A DNA stretch of 64,000 nt from Leptolyngbya sp. SIOISBB (GTDB taxonomy: Bacteria; Cyanobacteriota; Cyanobacteriia; Phormidesmidales; Phormidesmidaceae), in contig JAAHII010000001.1 in NCBI GenBank assembly GCA_010671905.1, forward strand, positions 186,001 through 250,000, written 5' to 3'. Positions within the stretch are counted from its first letter, which is position 1; each line of letters starts with the position of its first letter. Shown here one piece after another: positions 18,454 to 27,690 of the stretch. Made by a program: the position numbers and the translations under genes. The notes beneath the pieces are model-generated. The model did not search any database. It was not told the DNA's origin and saw only the letters and a program-made list of their open reading frames with translations.

Positions 18454-19461
18454 ATGCCTCCAAACTCTCGCTCTTCTTCCATATCAACCAGTTTTGTCAA
18501 TGGTATTTGCACGATCTTTTTACCCCCTGTCTTTGCGGTCAATGAGGCAATTGATTTCCAGGCTGTCTGTCGCGACATCTTTCAAACTCGCAGCAGTGAC
18601 TTAAAACAGATCACCCTCGACTTCCGAGCCACAACGTTTTTAGATAGCAGTGGTCTGGGTTCTTTAGTGATTTGTCGCCGTCTGTGTGAAGAAAGTCATA
18701 CTGACATCTTGCTGCAAGAGGTCGGACCCCAGGTCATGATGGTGCTCACCATGACCAACCTCGATAAAGTTTTTACCATCGCGCAGCAACGCCCTGACGA
18801 AGAGCTGGTGCCGCCTCGTACTCGTGACCTGGAGCGTCAAATTCGCTCAACCCATCCGTCGGTAACGTCCAAAGCTAAGCGTCTGATGGATATTGTGGGC
18901 GGACTGATCGGTTTAGGGGTGACAGCGGTCTTATTCATCCCGATCGCGATCGCCATTCAAATCGATGATCCTGGCCCAATCTTGTTCAGCCAAACCCGCT
19001 GTTCTTGGATGGGTCGCCGCTTCCGCATTTGGAAATTTCGCTCCATGGTGGTAAATGCCGAAGCGCTGAAAAATCGCGTCAAAAACGAGGTCGAAGGACC
19101 GCTGTTCAAAAATGAAAATGATCCTCGGGTGACGCGAGTGGGGCGGTTCTTACGAAAAACGAGTTTGGATGAGTTTCCCCAGTTTTGGAATGTGCTGCGG
19201 GGAGATATGAGTTTAGTCGGGACCCGCCCCCCCACCCCCGCAGAAATTGCTCACTATGAAATTCCAGCGTGGCAGCGGTTAAATGTGAAACCTGGCCTCA
19301 CCGGCGAATGGCAAGTCAACGGTCGTTCAAGTATCAAAAAATTTGAAGACGTGATTCGTCTGGATATGCAATATCAGGAAAACTGGAGCCTGATGTACGA
19401 CCTCAAGATCATTATCAAGACAGTGCTAGTACTCTTTACCAAGAAAGCGGGTGCCTCCTGA
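18454..19461 (+). CDS. STAS domain fused to polyprenyl-phosphate sugar transferase
   Basis: A 335-residue two-domain protein. Residues about 8-112 form a STAS (anti-sigma-factor-antagonist) domain with the phosphorylation-site motif FLDSSGLGSLV near 67-77. After a basic linker, residues about 140-335 form a bacterial sugar transferase: one membrane helix (MDIVGGLIGLGVTAVLF), then KFRSMV, TSLDEFPQFWNVLRGDMSLVGTRPP and KPGLTGEWQVNGRS. This enzyme class moves a sugar-1-phosphate to undecaprenyl phosphate to start exopolysaccharide assembly. The fusion suggests that initiation is gated by a serine-kinase/phosphatase partner switch; that is inference. No other polysaccharide genes are adjacent. 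Confidence 0.92.
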   Translation: MPPNSRSSSISTSFVNGICTIFLPPVFAVNEAIDFQAVCRDIFQTRSSDLKQITLDFRATTFLDSSGLGSLVICRRLCEESHTDILLQEVGPQVMMVLTMTNLDKVFTIAQQRPDEELVPPRTRDLERQIRSTHPSVTSKAKRLMDIVGGLIGLGVTAVLFIPIAIAIQIDDPGPILFSQTRCSWMGRRFRIWKFRSMVVNAEALKNRVKNEVEGPLFKNENDPRVTRVGRFLRKTSLDEFPQFWNVLRGDMSLVGTRPPTPAEIAHYEIPAWQRLNVKPGLTGEWQVNGRSSIKKFEDVIRLDMQYQENWSLMYDLKIIIKTVLVLFTKKAGAS

Positions 19462-19526
19462 ATCTGAAGCGTGTCATTTTGAATAGAAGCGATATAGTAG
19501 TGCAAGCGATCTAACTTTGCACAACT

Positions 19527-22500
19527 GTGGTAGAGCCGTTGGTGAGTGACCCGGCAAAGACAAAAACCGCCTCTCAGCGATCAGTATCAGAGACGCCTCA
19601 AGCTGCTGATGCGGGCTCTGCTACGCCCCAGCAGCGTTGGTTTATTTACCCAACCCTGAAGGGTGAGGCCAGGGGGCTGGCACAACAGCTCCAATTGTCC
19701 CCCCTAGTCACCCAAGTCCTACTTAACCGGGATATCGAAACTCCAGAGTCAGCACAGGATTTTCTGAATCCGGAATCGTTGTTGTTGCCGTCTCCTCTGG
19801 ATGAATTTCCCGACTTAGAGCCGAGTATTGAGATCTTGCTACAGGCGATCGCACTCGGCGAGAAAATCGCGATTTGCGGCGACTACGATGCCGATGGCAT
19901 GACGAGCACGGCACTGCTGTTACGGGCACTGCGGTATTTAGGTGCTCAGGTAGACTATGCCATCCCCAGTCGCATGCAAGAAGGGTACGGCATTAATACC
20001 CGCATTGTTGAAGAGTTTTTTGCTGACGACATTAGCATCATTCTTACCGTGGATAACGGCATCGCTGCCGTAGAGCCGATCGCCTATGCCAGAGAATTAG
20101 GGCTCACCGTCATCGTTACCGATCACCACGACATTCCGCCCGAGATTCCCCCAGCCCACGCCATCTTAAACCCCAAGCTAATCGCTCCTGATTCTCCTTA
20201 TTACGGCGTTGCTGGGGTCGGGGTCGCCTACATTTTGGCGGTGTGTTTGGCTCAAGCGATGGGGCGCATTCAAGACCTGACGGCCCCCCTGTTAGAACTG
20301 TTTACCCTGGGGACGATCGCTGATTTGGCTCCCCTCATTGGGGTGAATCGGCGTTGGGTTAAGCGCGGGCTAAGACTTTTACCCAAATCTCGCTTGATCG
20401 GAGTCCAAGCCTTAATCAAGGTGGCGGGCCTTGGGGACGAAAATGAAACCCTGAAGCCGGAAGACATCGGCTTTCGCCTCGGGCCGCGCATCAACGCCGT
20501 GGGCCGAATTGGCGATCCGCAGGTGGTGATTGAAATGCTGACCACGGATGATGTGGATGTTGCCCTGCAGCGGGCCTTAGAATGCGAAGCCGCTAATCAA
20601 CAGCGGCGAGAAATGTGCGATCGCATTGAGGCCGAGGCGATCGCCTGGGTCGAGGCGCAGATGGCGGAGGGCAGTGTTGATCTACCACGCGATCGCGTGT
20701 TACTCATCGTGCAGCCGGACTGGCACCACGGCGTCATTGGTATTGTCGCTTCGCGGCTGGTGGAACGCTATGGCGTCCCCGTTTTTATCTGCACTTACGA
20801 AGATAAGGGCCAAAAAGAGATTCGCGGTTCCGCCCGAGGGATTCCCGAATTCAACGTGTTTGAGGCGCTGCAAAACTGCCACGACCTGATGGTCAAATTT
20901 GGGGGGCACAAAGCAGCTGGGGGCTTTTCTTTTCTGACCAAGCATTGGCGGCAAGTGAAGTCACGACTGGCCAATTTTGCCAATCAAACGCTGCAGTTAG
21001 AACATCTCAAGCCGTTGGTCACGGTGGATGGGCGAGCGACCTTTGAGCAACTCACCTTTGACCTGTATGACCAACTGAATCGGCTGCATCCCTGTGGCAT
21101 TGGCAACCCCGACCCTGTTTTTTGGACGCCCAACGTACGATTAATCGAACAACGGGCGATTGGCCAAACGAAAGCCCATCTCAAGGTGACGGTGGCTGAT
21201 GATGCGGACAATCGATTGGCCGCGATCGCCTGGCGTTGGGGCAGTTATTGCCCGCTCCCTGAGCGATTGGATATCGCCTACAAATTAAAGCTGAACGAAT
21301 GGAAGGGCAACACCACTCTGCAACTCGAACTCGTGGGTGTGCGATCGCCCTCTGTGGTGTCTACCGCCGCGGCGCCGCTCGCTAAGAGCGTCACGAATAC
21401 CGTCGCCAGCCCTCAGTTACCACTCACTCTGGCCGCACCCAACTCTGACGCGATTGCTGAAGGAGGCGCGATCGCTCAACGTTCTCTCTCCAAGCAGACA
21501 CCGACGGACTCTGGTGCCACCACCGAAGACTTTTACACCTCAGCGACGACAGCTCCAGCCACGAACCAAGCTGACTTTTATTACAGCCATCGCCGCTATC
21601 AAGTGCGCACCTTGCCAGCGGGGAACTCCCACAAGCTAGAAATTCAAAATCCCGAGGGACAGGTTTTTGTGGTGCTGTTGCCCGATCGCCAAGGCTACTT
21701 GTCCATTCCGGGGGCGGCCCCACGACCGGTTGATATTAGTGAGGCCCACTACTTTAATCTGCTGCGGGCGGGGCTCGATGCCTTGGAAATTCGGCAGCAG
21801 ACCCACCTCCTGTTAGAAAAAGATGAACTGCTGGCCGACAAAGATCAGCACATTGCCACCCTCACCCAGCAAATCCAGCTGCTACAGGCGCAAGTAGGTC
21901 AAGTGTCGACAGCTCAACAGCAGCAATTCGAGGCCTTGCAGGCAGAGGTCAAAGCTCAAGAAACGGCCATTCAACATCAGGAGGCCCACATCGAGACCTT
22001 CAAACAAACCATGCATCGGCCCACGCCCACGCTGGATCCTAAAGCGATTAAACAAGAAGTGCGCGAAGCGGTGGGCGACAAAATTTGGTATTGCCTGCAA
22101 ACCCAGAGCCAAAAAGACCTCTATGCCGCTTACAAGCATGTCATCCTGAATGCGGCTGATGGCACTGATGTTCAGACAGCCGACTATAGTGAGGCCGGAA
22201 GGCGGCTAGGAGGAGTTGTCGAGCGCGAGGTGGTTCAACCTTGTTTCAATGACCTCTATACCTTTTTGCTCAGCCAGGGCAGTCCAGAATTAGGCGGCAT
22301 CAAACTGGCGTCAGGCCGCAACTATACTCTGAGCATAGCGGCTTCCCTCTGGGCCGAAGCGTGGACAACAGTGCGATCGCCCGCTCTCAAAATCCCCCAA
22401 GTCCCTGCCGATGACCAACTCTATGTCACGGCCACAGCATCTCAGGAACTCAGCCATCGCGATCGCGCTTTGCTAGCAACCTTTTTAGCCCAATGGGAAC

Positions 22501-22688
22501 ATCCAATGAGCCAATGGTTCCAGACCAGTGGCGAAGAAGTGGCCACTTATCTCGACCAAATCGGCAAGTTCCACCAGCTGGCTACTCAAGCATCCTCGCC
22601 CCTCTATCTGTGGACCTTTGAAAAAATGCGCGATCTGGTGGTCGGCGATGCCCAGCATCCAGGTCTCTTTCAGCGCATTTATGCCTGA
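19527..22688 (+). CDS. recJ: RecJ-type ssDNA exonuclease with long C-terminal extension
   Basis: Single-strand 5'-3' exonuclease of recombination and repair. The catalytic DHH part has GDYDADGMTSTALL near residue 120, VDNGIAA, TDHHDIPPE near 198 and GTIADLAPL. The DHHA1 part has GVIGIVASRLVERYGVPV and FGGHKAAGG near 458, followed by an OB-like domain to about 600. The 1053-residue length is nearly twice that of E. coli RecJ. The added 450 residues comprise a low-complexity linker (about 610-690), a beta-rich block (695-755), a Gln-rich coiled coil (760-828) and a helical domain of unknown function (835-1053). Start is GTG 19527. Confidence 0.93.
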   Translation: MVEPLVSDPAKTKTASQRSVSETPQAADAGSATPQQRWFIYPTLKGEARGLAQQLQLSPLVTQVLLNRDIETPESAQDFLNPESLLLPSPLDEFPDLEPSIEILLQAIALGEKIAICGDYDADGMTSTALLLRALRYLGAQVDYAIPSRMQEGYGINTRIVEEFFADDISIILTVDNGIAAVEPIAYARELGLTVIVTDHHDIPPEIPPAHAILNPKLIAPDSPYYGVAGVGVAYILAVCLAQAMGRIQDLTAPLLELFTLGTIADLAPLIGVNRRWVKRGLRLLPKSRLIGVQALIKVAGLGDENETLKPEDIGFRLGPRINAVGRIGDPQVVIEMLTTDDVDVALQRALECEAANQQRREMCDRIEAEAIAWVEAQMAEGSVDLPRDRVLLIVQPDWHHGVIGIVASRLVERYGVPVFICTYEDKGQKEIRGSARGIPEFNVFEALQNCHDLMVKFGGHKAAGGFSFLTKHWRQVKSRLANFANQTLQLEHLKPLVTVDGRATFEQLTFDLYDQLNRLHPCGIGNPDPVFWTPNVRLIEQRAIGQTKAHLKVTVADDADNRLAAIAWRWGSYCPLPERLDIAYKLKLNEWKGNTTLQLELVGVRSPSVVSTAAAPLAKSVTNTVASPQLPLTLAAPNSDAIAEGGAIAQRSLSKQTPTDSGATTEDFYTSATTAPATNQADFYYSHRRYQVRTLPAGNSHKLEIQNPEGQVFVVLLPDRQGYLSIPGAAPRPVDISEAHYFNLLRAGLDALEIRQQTHLLLEKDELLADKDQHIATLTQQIQLLQAQVGQVSTAQQQQFEALQAEVKAQETAIQHQEAHIETFKQTMHRPTPTLDPKAIKQEVREAVGDKIWYCLQTQSQKDLYAAYKHVILNAADGTDVQTADYSEAGRRLGGVVEREVVQPCFNDLYTFLLSQGSPELGGIKLASGRNYTLSIAASLWAEAWTTVRSPALKIPQVPADDQLYVTATASQELSHRDRALLATFLAQWEHPMSQWFQTSGEEVATYLDQIGKFHQLATQASSPLYLWTFEKMRDLVVGDAQHPGLFQRIYA

Positions 22689-22896
22689 TTTCAGATCACC
22701 TGGACTGTTGATCTCAACATCAGTAGCAATCACAGAATTCAGCGTGCAGAAATGAAGGTTCTACTGACTGGGAATCTCAGCCGCATCGATTTCCTGATCC
22801 ATTTTTTGCAGCGATCGCCAGAACTCTTTAACCTCTACAACAGAACTTAGTGTCATAGCACACCCCGTCAACGGGGCAAAAAGGGAGAGCGATCGC

Positions 22897-24117
22897 ATGG
22901 GCCAAGGAGTCATTGTTGTAGGTGCGGGACCAGGGGGTATGGCGACGGCCTATCTATTGGCGGCCCACGGCCTCCCCGTCACTCTGATTGAACAGGAACC
23001 GCAGTTTGACCGCGTGTTTCGGGGTGAAGGGCTAATGCCGTCGGGAGTGCAGGCCTTGATCGAGATGGGATTAGGCGACTGTTTAGCCAGCATTCCTACC
23101 CGCAAGCTAGACGCCTGGGATTTTTATGTCGAAGGACAGCGGCGGATGCGCGTGGTGGAACCGTGGTCGCAGACGGGGCTACCGCCGACTCACATTATTC
23201 ACCAATCGGCATTGTTAGCGGCGATCGCAGAACGCGCCCAAGCTTTGTCCAATTTTCAATTTTTTCCCGGCTGGCAGGTGCGGGATCTGTTCCACCAAGG
23301 GGACAGGATTATTGGTGTACAGGCCACCCAGAACGGTGAGACGCGAGACTTTACTGGCGATTTGGTAATTGCTGCTGACGGACGGTATTCGCGATTGCGT
23401 AAGTTGGCGGGCTTATCCCTCACTCAAGCCGCCACCCAGTTTGACGTGCTGTGGTTTAAGTTGCCCGCCCCAGCGGACATGCTCTGCGAAACGGTGTTCA
23501 CCGTTTGTCTACAACAACAGCGCCAATTTGCGTTTTATCCCTCCTGGGATGACCGTCTGCAGATTGGCTGGATTGTTGAAAAGGGTCAGGGTAAAAAAAT
23601 GGGCGATCGCGATTGGATTGCCGAATTTGCTCAAGCCTTACCCCCGAAACTGGCTACCCACTTTCAGCAGCATCGCGCCGATTTAGTGGGACCCATCTTT
23701 CTCGATGTGATGGTGGGCTACGCGCCTCAGTGGTCTACATCAGGATTGCTGCTGCTGGGCGATGCCGCTCACCCGATGGCACCTAACCGGGCTCAAGGCA
23801 TCAACATGGCGCTGCGGGATGCGATCGCGATCGCTAATCACCTTGTCCCTTGGTGGCAGCAAGGTCACACTGCTGCCACCCTGCCCGATTGCCTCACGGC
23901 GATTCAGGTCCAGCGCCAGCCCGAAATCACTACCGCCCAAAAACTCCAGCTCGAAGAGTGGGAAAAAATTGCCCTCATTACCGCTTCTCCCCTGACCTAT
24001 CAGCCGTTCCAAGTCCTCGCAAATGCACTGGGCCGTCTCGGTATCACTCAACAAGCTTGGCTCCATCAACAGCGCTACCTACGCTACGGCCTCAGCCCGG
24101 TCACCCTGCAGGTATGA
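22897..24117 (+). CDS. FAD-dependent monooxygenase (UbiH/PHBH-like)
   Basis: Flavoprotein hydroxylase of 406 residues. GxGxxG dinucleotide motif VIVVGAGPGGMATAYLLAAHG is at residues 4-24; the second FAD motif LLLLGDAAHPMAPNRAQGINMALRDA is near 285-310; the DG motif is VIAADGRYSRLR near 157. This is the aromatic/isoprenoid hydroxylase group, which includes enzymes of quinone and secondary metabolism; the substrate is unknown. It starts about 200 bp after recJ. A GCGATCGC directly precedes the ATG and a small CCCCG/CGGGG hairpin (22863-22876) lies in the leader. Confidence 0.87.
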   Translation: MGQGVIVVGAGPGGMATAYLLAAHGLPVTLIEQEPQFDRVFRGEGLMPSGVQALIEMGLGDCLASIPTRKLDAWDFYVEGQRRMRVVEPWSQTGLPPTHIIHQSALLAAIAERAQALSNFQFFPGWQVRDLFHQGDRIIGVQATQNGETRDFTGDLVIAADGRYSRLRKLAGLSLTQAATQFDVLWFKLPAPADMLCETVFTVCLQQQRQFAFYPSWDDRLQIGWIVEKGQGKKMGDRDWIAEFAQALPPKLATHFQQHRADLVGPIFLDVMVGYAPQWSTSGLLLLGDAAHPMAPNRAQGINMALRDAIAIANHLVPWWQQGHTAATLPDCLTAIQVQRQPEITTAQKLQLEEWEKIALITASPLTYQPFQVLANALGRLGITQQAWLHQQRYLRYGLSPVTLQV

Positions 24118-24576
24118 ATGGAGTTCAGGTTTCAGGTATCGGGTATTGGGTTTTAGGTTGGGAGGCTATGGAACTAAAAAGTGCAGCCGTAATAACGGTT
24201 CCCCGGAATAGAGCTACAGATTGCAATGGAGGGCGGTGGAGCCGGGGAGCAAGGGGGAAGATGTGTAGCTGGATGCTAGAGAATCGGGATGATACTGATT
24301 CCCTAAAATCTTGCTACTACTTGGTGGTGTAAGTTCGCATACCATTCGTGATGAGCAGGGGAGACGGGGAGCCAGGGGGCTAGAAACTGGAAGGGTGCCA
24401 TTATTGCCGCCACACAATACTACGCATCCTGCCCCTCAGCCCCCTGGCCCCAAACCTCCCCGGCCCGATCTGTCGCTCTACTTTGGAGAACTGATAACAA
24501 ACCAGGCCATGTCTGCAAATTCCTAACACCCACTACCCAATACCCAGCACCTGACACCTCATACCCTTTGACTTCC
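24118..24576. repeat. Intergenic region bounded by inverted heptamer repeats
   Basis: At 24124-24158 five heptamers run in tandem: TTCAGGT, TTCAGGT, ATCGGGT, ATTGGGT, TTTAGGT. At about 24527-24565 the opposite strand carries ATGAGGT, GTCAGGT, GCTGGGT, ATTGGGT, AGTGGGT. The two blocks are inverted and enclose about 370 bp without a recognisable gene. They resemble the short tandem heptanucleotide repeats described from filamentous cyanobacteria. Confidence 0.65.
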
Positions 24577-25209
24577 ATGCATCTCCTCTTCGATCTAGAC
24601 GGCACCCTCACCAATCCTCAGCAGGGCATTACCGCCTGCATCAGCCACGCCCTACATCAATTAGGAGAACCGGTACCCGAGGCCCACACCTTGACTAGCT
24701 GGATTGGCCCACCGCTACACGACTCGTTTACTGAGGTTTTGGGAAGTGCTGACCGGGCCACCGAGGCCGTAAAGTTGTATCGCGATCGCTTTGCCACGGT
24801 TGGCCTGTACGAAAATGAGGTTTACGAGGGCATTCCAGAAATGCTGAGTGAACTGGGGAGATCGCCCTACATAGCTTGGGTTTGCACCTCAAAGCCGCAA
24901 GTATTTGCACAAAAAATTATCGAGTACTTTCAGCTAGGAGCTTTCTTTCAGGGCGTTTATGGCAGTGAGCTGAATGGCGATCGCGTCCATAAAGCGGAGC
25001 TGATTGCCCACCTATTGGCAGTCGAAGGCATTGCCGCTGAGGATGCCGTGATGATTGGAGATCGCCGTCATGATATCCACGGGGCGCGACAAAACAGACT
25101 GACTACGATCGGGGTTACTTGGGGCTTTGGCACCGTTACTGAACTGGCTGAAGCTGGGGCGGTTACGCTCTGCCATACACCGCATGAGCTGCTTATAAAA
25201 TTGCGATAG
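24577..25209 (+). CDS. HAD-family phosphatase (phosphoglycolate phosphatase-like)
   Basis: Haloacid-dehalogenase hydrolase of 210 residues from ATG 24577. Motif I is LFDLDGTLTNP at residues 3-13 with the nucleophile Asp and acid/base Asp; motif II is WVCTSKPQ; motif IV is VMIGDRRHDIHGARQNRLTTIGVTWGFG. A helical cap lies between motifs I and II. The arrangement fits Gph-like phosphatases, although 2-phosphoglycolate as substrate is not proven. The gene lies just after a heptamer-repeat region. Confidence 0.88.
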   Translation: MHLLFDLDGTLTNPQQGITACISHALHQLGEPVPEAHTLTSWIGPPLHDSFTEVLGSADRATEAVKLYRDRFATVGLYENEVYEGIPEMLSELGRSPYIAWVCTSKPQVFAQKIIEYFQLGAFFQGVYGSELNGDRVHKAELIAHLLAVEGIAAEDAVMIGDRRHDIHGARQNRLTTIGVTWGFGTVTELAEAGAVTLCHTPHELLIKLR

Positions 25210-25407
25210 TTGTCAGCCTTAGAGGCCAGCAGTTGGTCAGTCTTCAAGGGTTAAATGAAGCTGCTTTAGCCGAAGCAGCAGATTGGCGGCGACAAACTGC
25301 CCATTGAATGACTTTGGCAAAAATTTTAGCGGTGGCTGATCCTCGCGACGACCGAGCGGGCGCACCTTGATAGGATACTGAGGCAGTTACGAGACAATTA
25401 TCTAGCT

Positions 25408-25701
25408 ATGTCTGAATCCACCCAAGCCATGACCGGCGCTGAGGCGGTTGACGCCGCGATCGCTAAAGGCATTGACCTCGACGGTAGCCCCATTCCCGAG
25501 AACAAGCTGTCGCTGTACCAAAAAGTGATGGCTAAGGAGGCCGATCGCCAGCGTAGCGGCGTCCAAAATTCGATGCGATCGCGCATTGTCCGCATTGGGG
25601 CCAAGCACTTTTCCCAAGCCGAGTTAAATCAAATGCTGCTCGACGCTGAATTCACCCCTCTAAAAGACAAAGAAATCGCCTTTTACTACGGCGGTAAGTA
25701 G
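25408..25701 (+). CDS. Small soluble hypothetical protein, cyanobacterial type
   Basis: A 97-residue hydrophilic protein with no signal peptide or membrane segment. The stretch DGSPIPENKLSLYQKVMAKEADRQRSGVQNSMRSRIVRIG reads as two amphipathic helices joined by a basic segment, and the C-terminus FTPLKDKEIAFYYGGK is compact. I believe similar proteins occur across cyanobacteria, but I cannot give a function. It is followed by the palindrome at 25748-25767. Confidence 0.72.
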   Translation: MSESTQAMTGAEAVDAAIAKGIDLDGSPIPENKLSLYQKVMAKEADRQRSGVQNSMRSRIVRIGAKHFSQAELNQMLLDAEFTPLKDKEIAFYYGGK

Positions 25702-25747
25702 CCTTAGGAACGCGGATCAATTAATGTATCGTTTTGGTTTTTCGGAG

Positions 25748-25767
25748 GGGCGCACGGCCGTGCGCCC
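25748..25767. repeat. 20-bp perfect GC-rich palindrome
   Basis: GGGCGCACGG followed directly by CCGTGCGCCC, about 45 bp after the stop codon of the preceding gene. It resembles a palindromic repeat common in cyanobacterial genomes and could act as a terminator stem, although no T-run follows. Confidence 0.6.
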
Positions 25768-25880
25768 GTAACAAGATGGGAGATTTTATTAAATCCTGAT
25801 TCCTTAGAGCGATATCCAGCGGCGGCAGCAATCTCCTGTCGCTTGGGTAAAGCATCTAGTCTGCTCAAGTGACAGGATTT

Positions 25881-26954
25881 CTAAGGGCCACTCTCAGCGC
25901 GGGGCTGCTTGAGTTGACTAATCAAATCAGCTCTTCGCGTGTTGAGTTCCCGCTCCACCATTAGCATGGTGCGTTGGAGTTCTCGAAAACCAGACCCGCT
26001 GGGGGCCGTTTCTAAGAGCTTGTTCAGGGCCATCAACTGTGCAGTCAGCAGGGTTAACTCTGACGGTACTTTGACATCGGGCACAATACCGGTTTTGCCC
26101 CAGTTCTCCCCTGTCGCGGGATTAATTGACTGCCCAACCGGCACAAACATCCAAAAGTGGTCATTCAGGCGATATCCCTGTCCGGGATGGGCACCCCCAA
26201 CCGTATGTTCCCCAATCACGGTTACCCGCTCTAACGTCTGCAGATTATAAGCAAATTCCTCGGCCGCTGAAAACGTCTCCTGGCTAGTGAGCACATATAC
26301 GGGTTTATCCAAGTACCGAGGGGCATCTAGGTGCGGCACCGTCCACCATTGCCGCGTTGAGTCATCGGGTCGCCAGTACAAATCGTTCAAGTGGACGGCG
26401 GGATAGGCGGGCAATAAATAACTGCACAATAGCGCCACCATGGCGGGTGAACCGCCACGATTATGGCGGATGTCAATGATCAGCGCTTGGGTATGGGTGA
26501 TGAAGGTCATCGCTGCTGCGATCGCCGCCCCGGCAAATTCGGGTGGTTCAAAGCCGTAAAGCTCTAGATAACCCACATTGCCCCGCAGCCGCTCGACGCG
26601 GTTGATATCAAAATTTCGGAGACTGCTCTGGTGTTGCTCTACGGTCAACTCGGCTGTCGTCGGCTGGGCCTCTGGGTCAATGTGGGGCAACGGCTGGGGG
26701 CTGAAATGGACTTTGAGTTGGCGATCGCCGGATAACTCTTGCAGTTGCAGCGTCAAAATTGCCGCCCACTGTTCGCCGCCCGTTACTTCTGCATATCCCT
26801 GAGCTTGGCGACGCTGTTGCAGGTCAGCCTGCAGCTTTTGGGCGACATCGGGAAACACATAGTGGTTTAAGGTCTCGACCACAGCGTCCAATAAAGACTC
26901 TCGCTGCGTGTCGTCAAACTCGAAACCCACCTCATCAGAAAAATCAGAAGTCAT
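25881..26954 (-). CDS. S41-family (IRBP/C-terminal-processing-like) peptidase
   Basis: A 357-residue protein of the tail-specific protease/IRBP group. An N-terminal helical region (LLDAVVETLNHYVFPDVAQKL) is followed by the core: GNVGYLELYGFEPP, ALIIDIRHNRGGSPAMVALLCSYL, then VLTSQETFSAAEEFAYNLQTL, which carries the nucleophile-type Ser-Ala within the S41 TSxxTxSAAE pattern. VGGAHPGQGYRL and GKTGIVPDVKVP complete the fold. There is no signal peptide and no PDZ domain, so it is probably cytoplasmic. Substrate unknown. Confidence 0.86.
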   Translation of the reverse strand: MTSDFSDEVGFEFDDTQRESLLDAVVETLNHYVFPDVAQKLQADLQQRRQAQGYAEVTGGEQWAAILTLQLQELSGDRQLKVHFSPQPLPHIDPEAQPTTAELTVEQHQSSLRNFDINRVERLRGNVGYLELYGFEPPEFAGAAIAAAMTFITHTQALIIDIRHNRGGSPAMVALLCSYLLPAYPAVHLNDLYWRPDDSTRQWWTVPHLDAPRYLDKPVYVLTSQETFSAAEEFAYNLQTLERVTVIGEHTVGGAHPGQGYRLNDHFWMFVPVGQSINPATGENWGKTGIVPDVKVPSELTLLTAQLMALNKLLETAPSGSGFRELQRTMLMVERELNTRRADLISQLKQPRAESGP

Positions 26955-27002
26955 AAATCATCCAGTCGGTCTAGCTACCTAGCGTCAGACCTGCCCTCTA
27001 TT

Positions 27003-27614
27003 TCACTGTGTGCGAATCCGTTCCGGTGGTGGGGCTTTCACAGTGCCGAGGCGAGACTTGAGCTGTTGAGCGCGTAGTAGCTCAGTGTAGTTCATGCCGC
27101 CGCGCCCCTCAATCAGCGGGACCGCTTCGATCGCTTCTAACAAATGTCGCACCGCATCTCGTTCAGAATAGCCCCGTCGTTGCACAACCCGAATCGCAGT
27201 ATCATCGGCATCCAACTTGGCTTGATTACCCGTGTTTGAGCGCCAGACTTGGCTCGCCGAGATCGCCGTCAACCCCCCGGCCGCCAAAATGCCGACCGCA
27301 TCCGTTTGGAAAAGTTCAAATACTGTGCCCACTAGGCCCACTGCGGCTACCCCTTGATAGAGCTCAGGTTTGATTAACCTGACCGACGTCATCCAGCAAA
27401 CATTATGCAAAAAGAGGAGATCGCGTTGAGACGCGGACAACTCTTGCCAGAGTCGCCAGTTAATCGTGATGGGATGACTTTTTTGCCAAGGGCGAGGAAA
27501 CGGTGTTTCGATCACGGTAGATTGGCGATCGTCAATGATGATGCGCGTTTTCATCCTGGCAGAAGCCGGCATCAGATCTTTGAGACGAGTTACTTCGGCG
27601 TTGGTATTGACCAC
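27003..27614 (-). CDS. DUF3318-like membrane-associated protein
   Basis: A 203-residue protein starting at GTG 27614. The pattern RLKDLMPASARMKTRI at the N-terminus, WQKSHPITINWRLWQELSASQRDLLFLHNVCW in the middle and two adjacent hydrophobic segments (about 90-125) resemble the cyanobacterial DUF3318 group as I remember it. The basic C-terminal half ends in LLRAQQLKSRLG. It sits about 50 bp downstream of the S41 peptidase gene on the same strand and may be in one transcript with it. Function unknown. Confidence 0.65.
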   Translation of the reverse strand: MVNTNAEVTRLKDLMPASARMKTRIIIDDRQSTVIETPFPRPWQKSHPITINWRLWQELSASQRDLLFLHNVCWMTSVRLIKPELYQGVAAVGLVGTVFELFQTDAVGILAAGGLTAISASQVWRSNTGNQAKLDADDTAIRVVQRRGYSERDAVRHLLEAIEAVPLIEGRGGMNYTELLRAQQLKSRLGTVKAPPPERIRTQ

Positions 27615-27690
27615 AGATTAAGTCCTCGAACCCTGCTCTTCAGTCATTTATGGGCAAAGCCTGTAGGACAGGATCTTAGCGCATAGCGAG

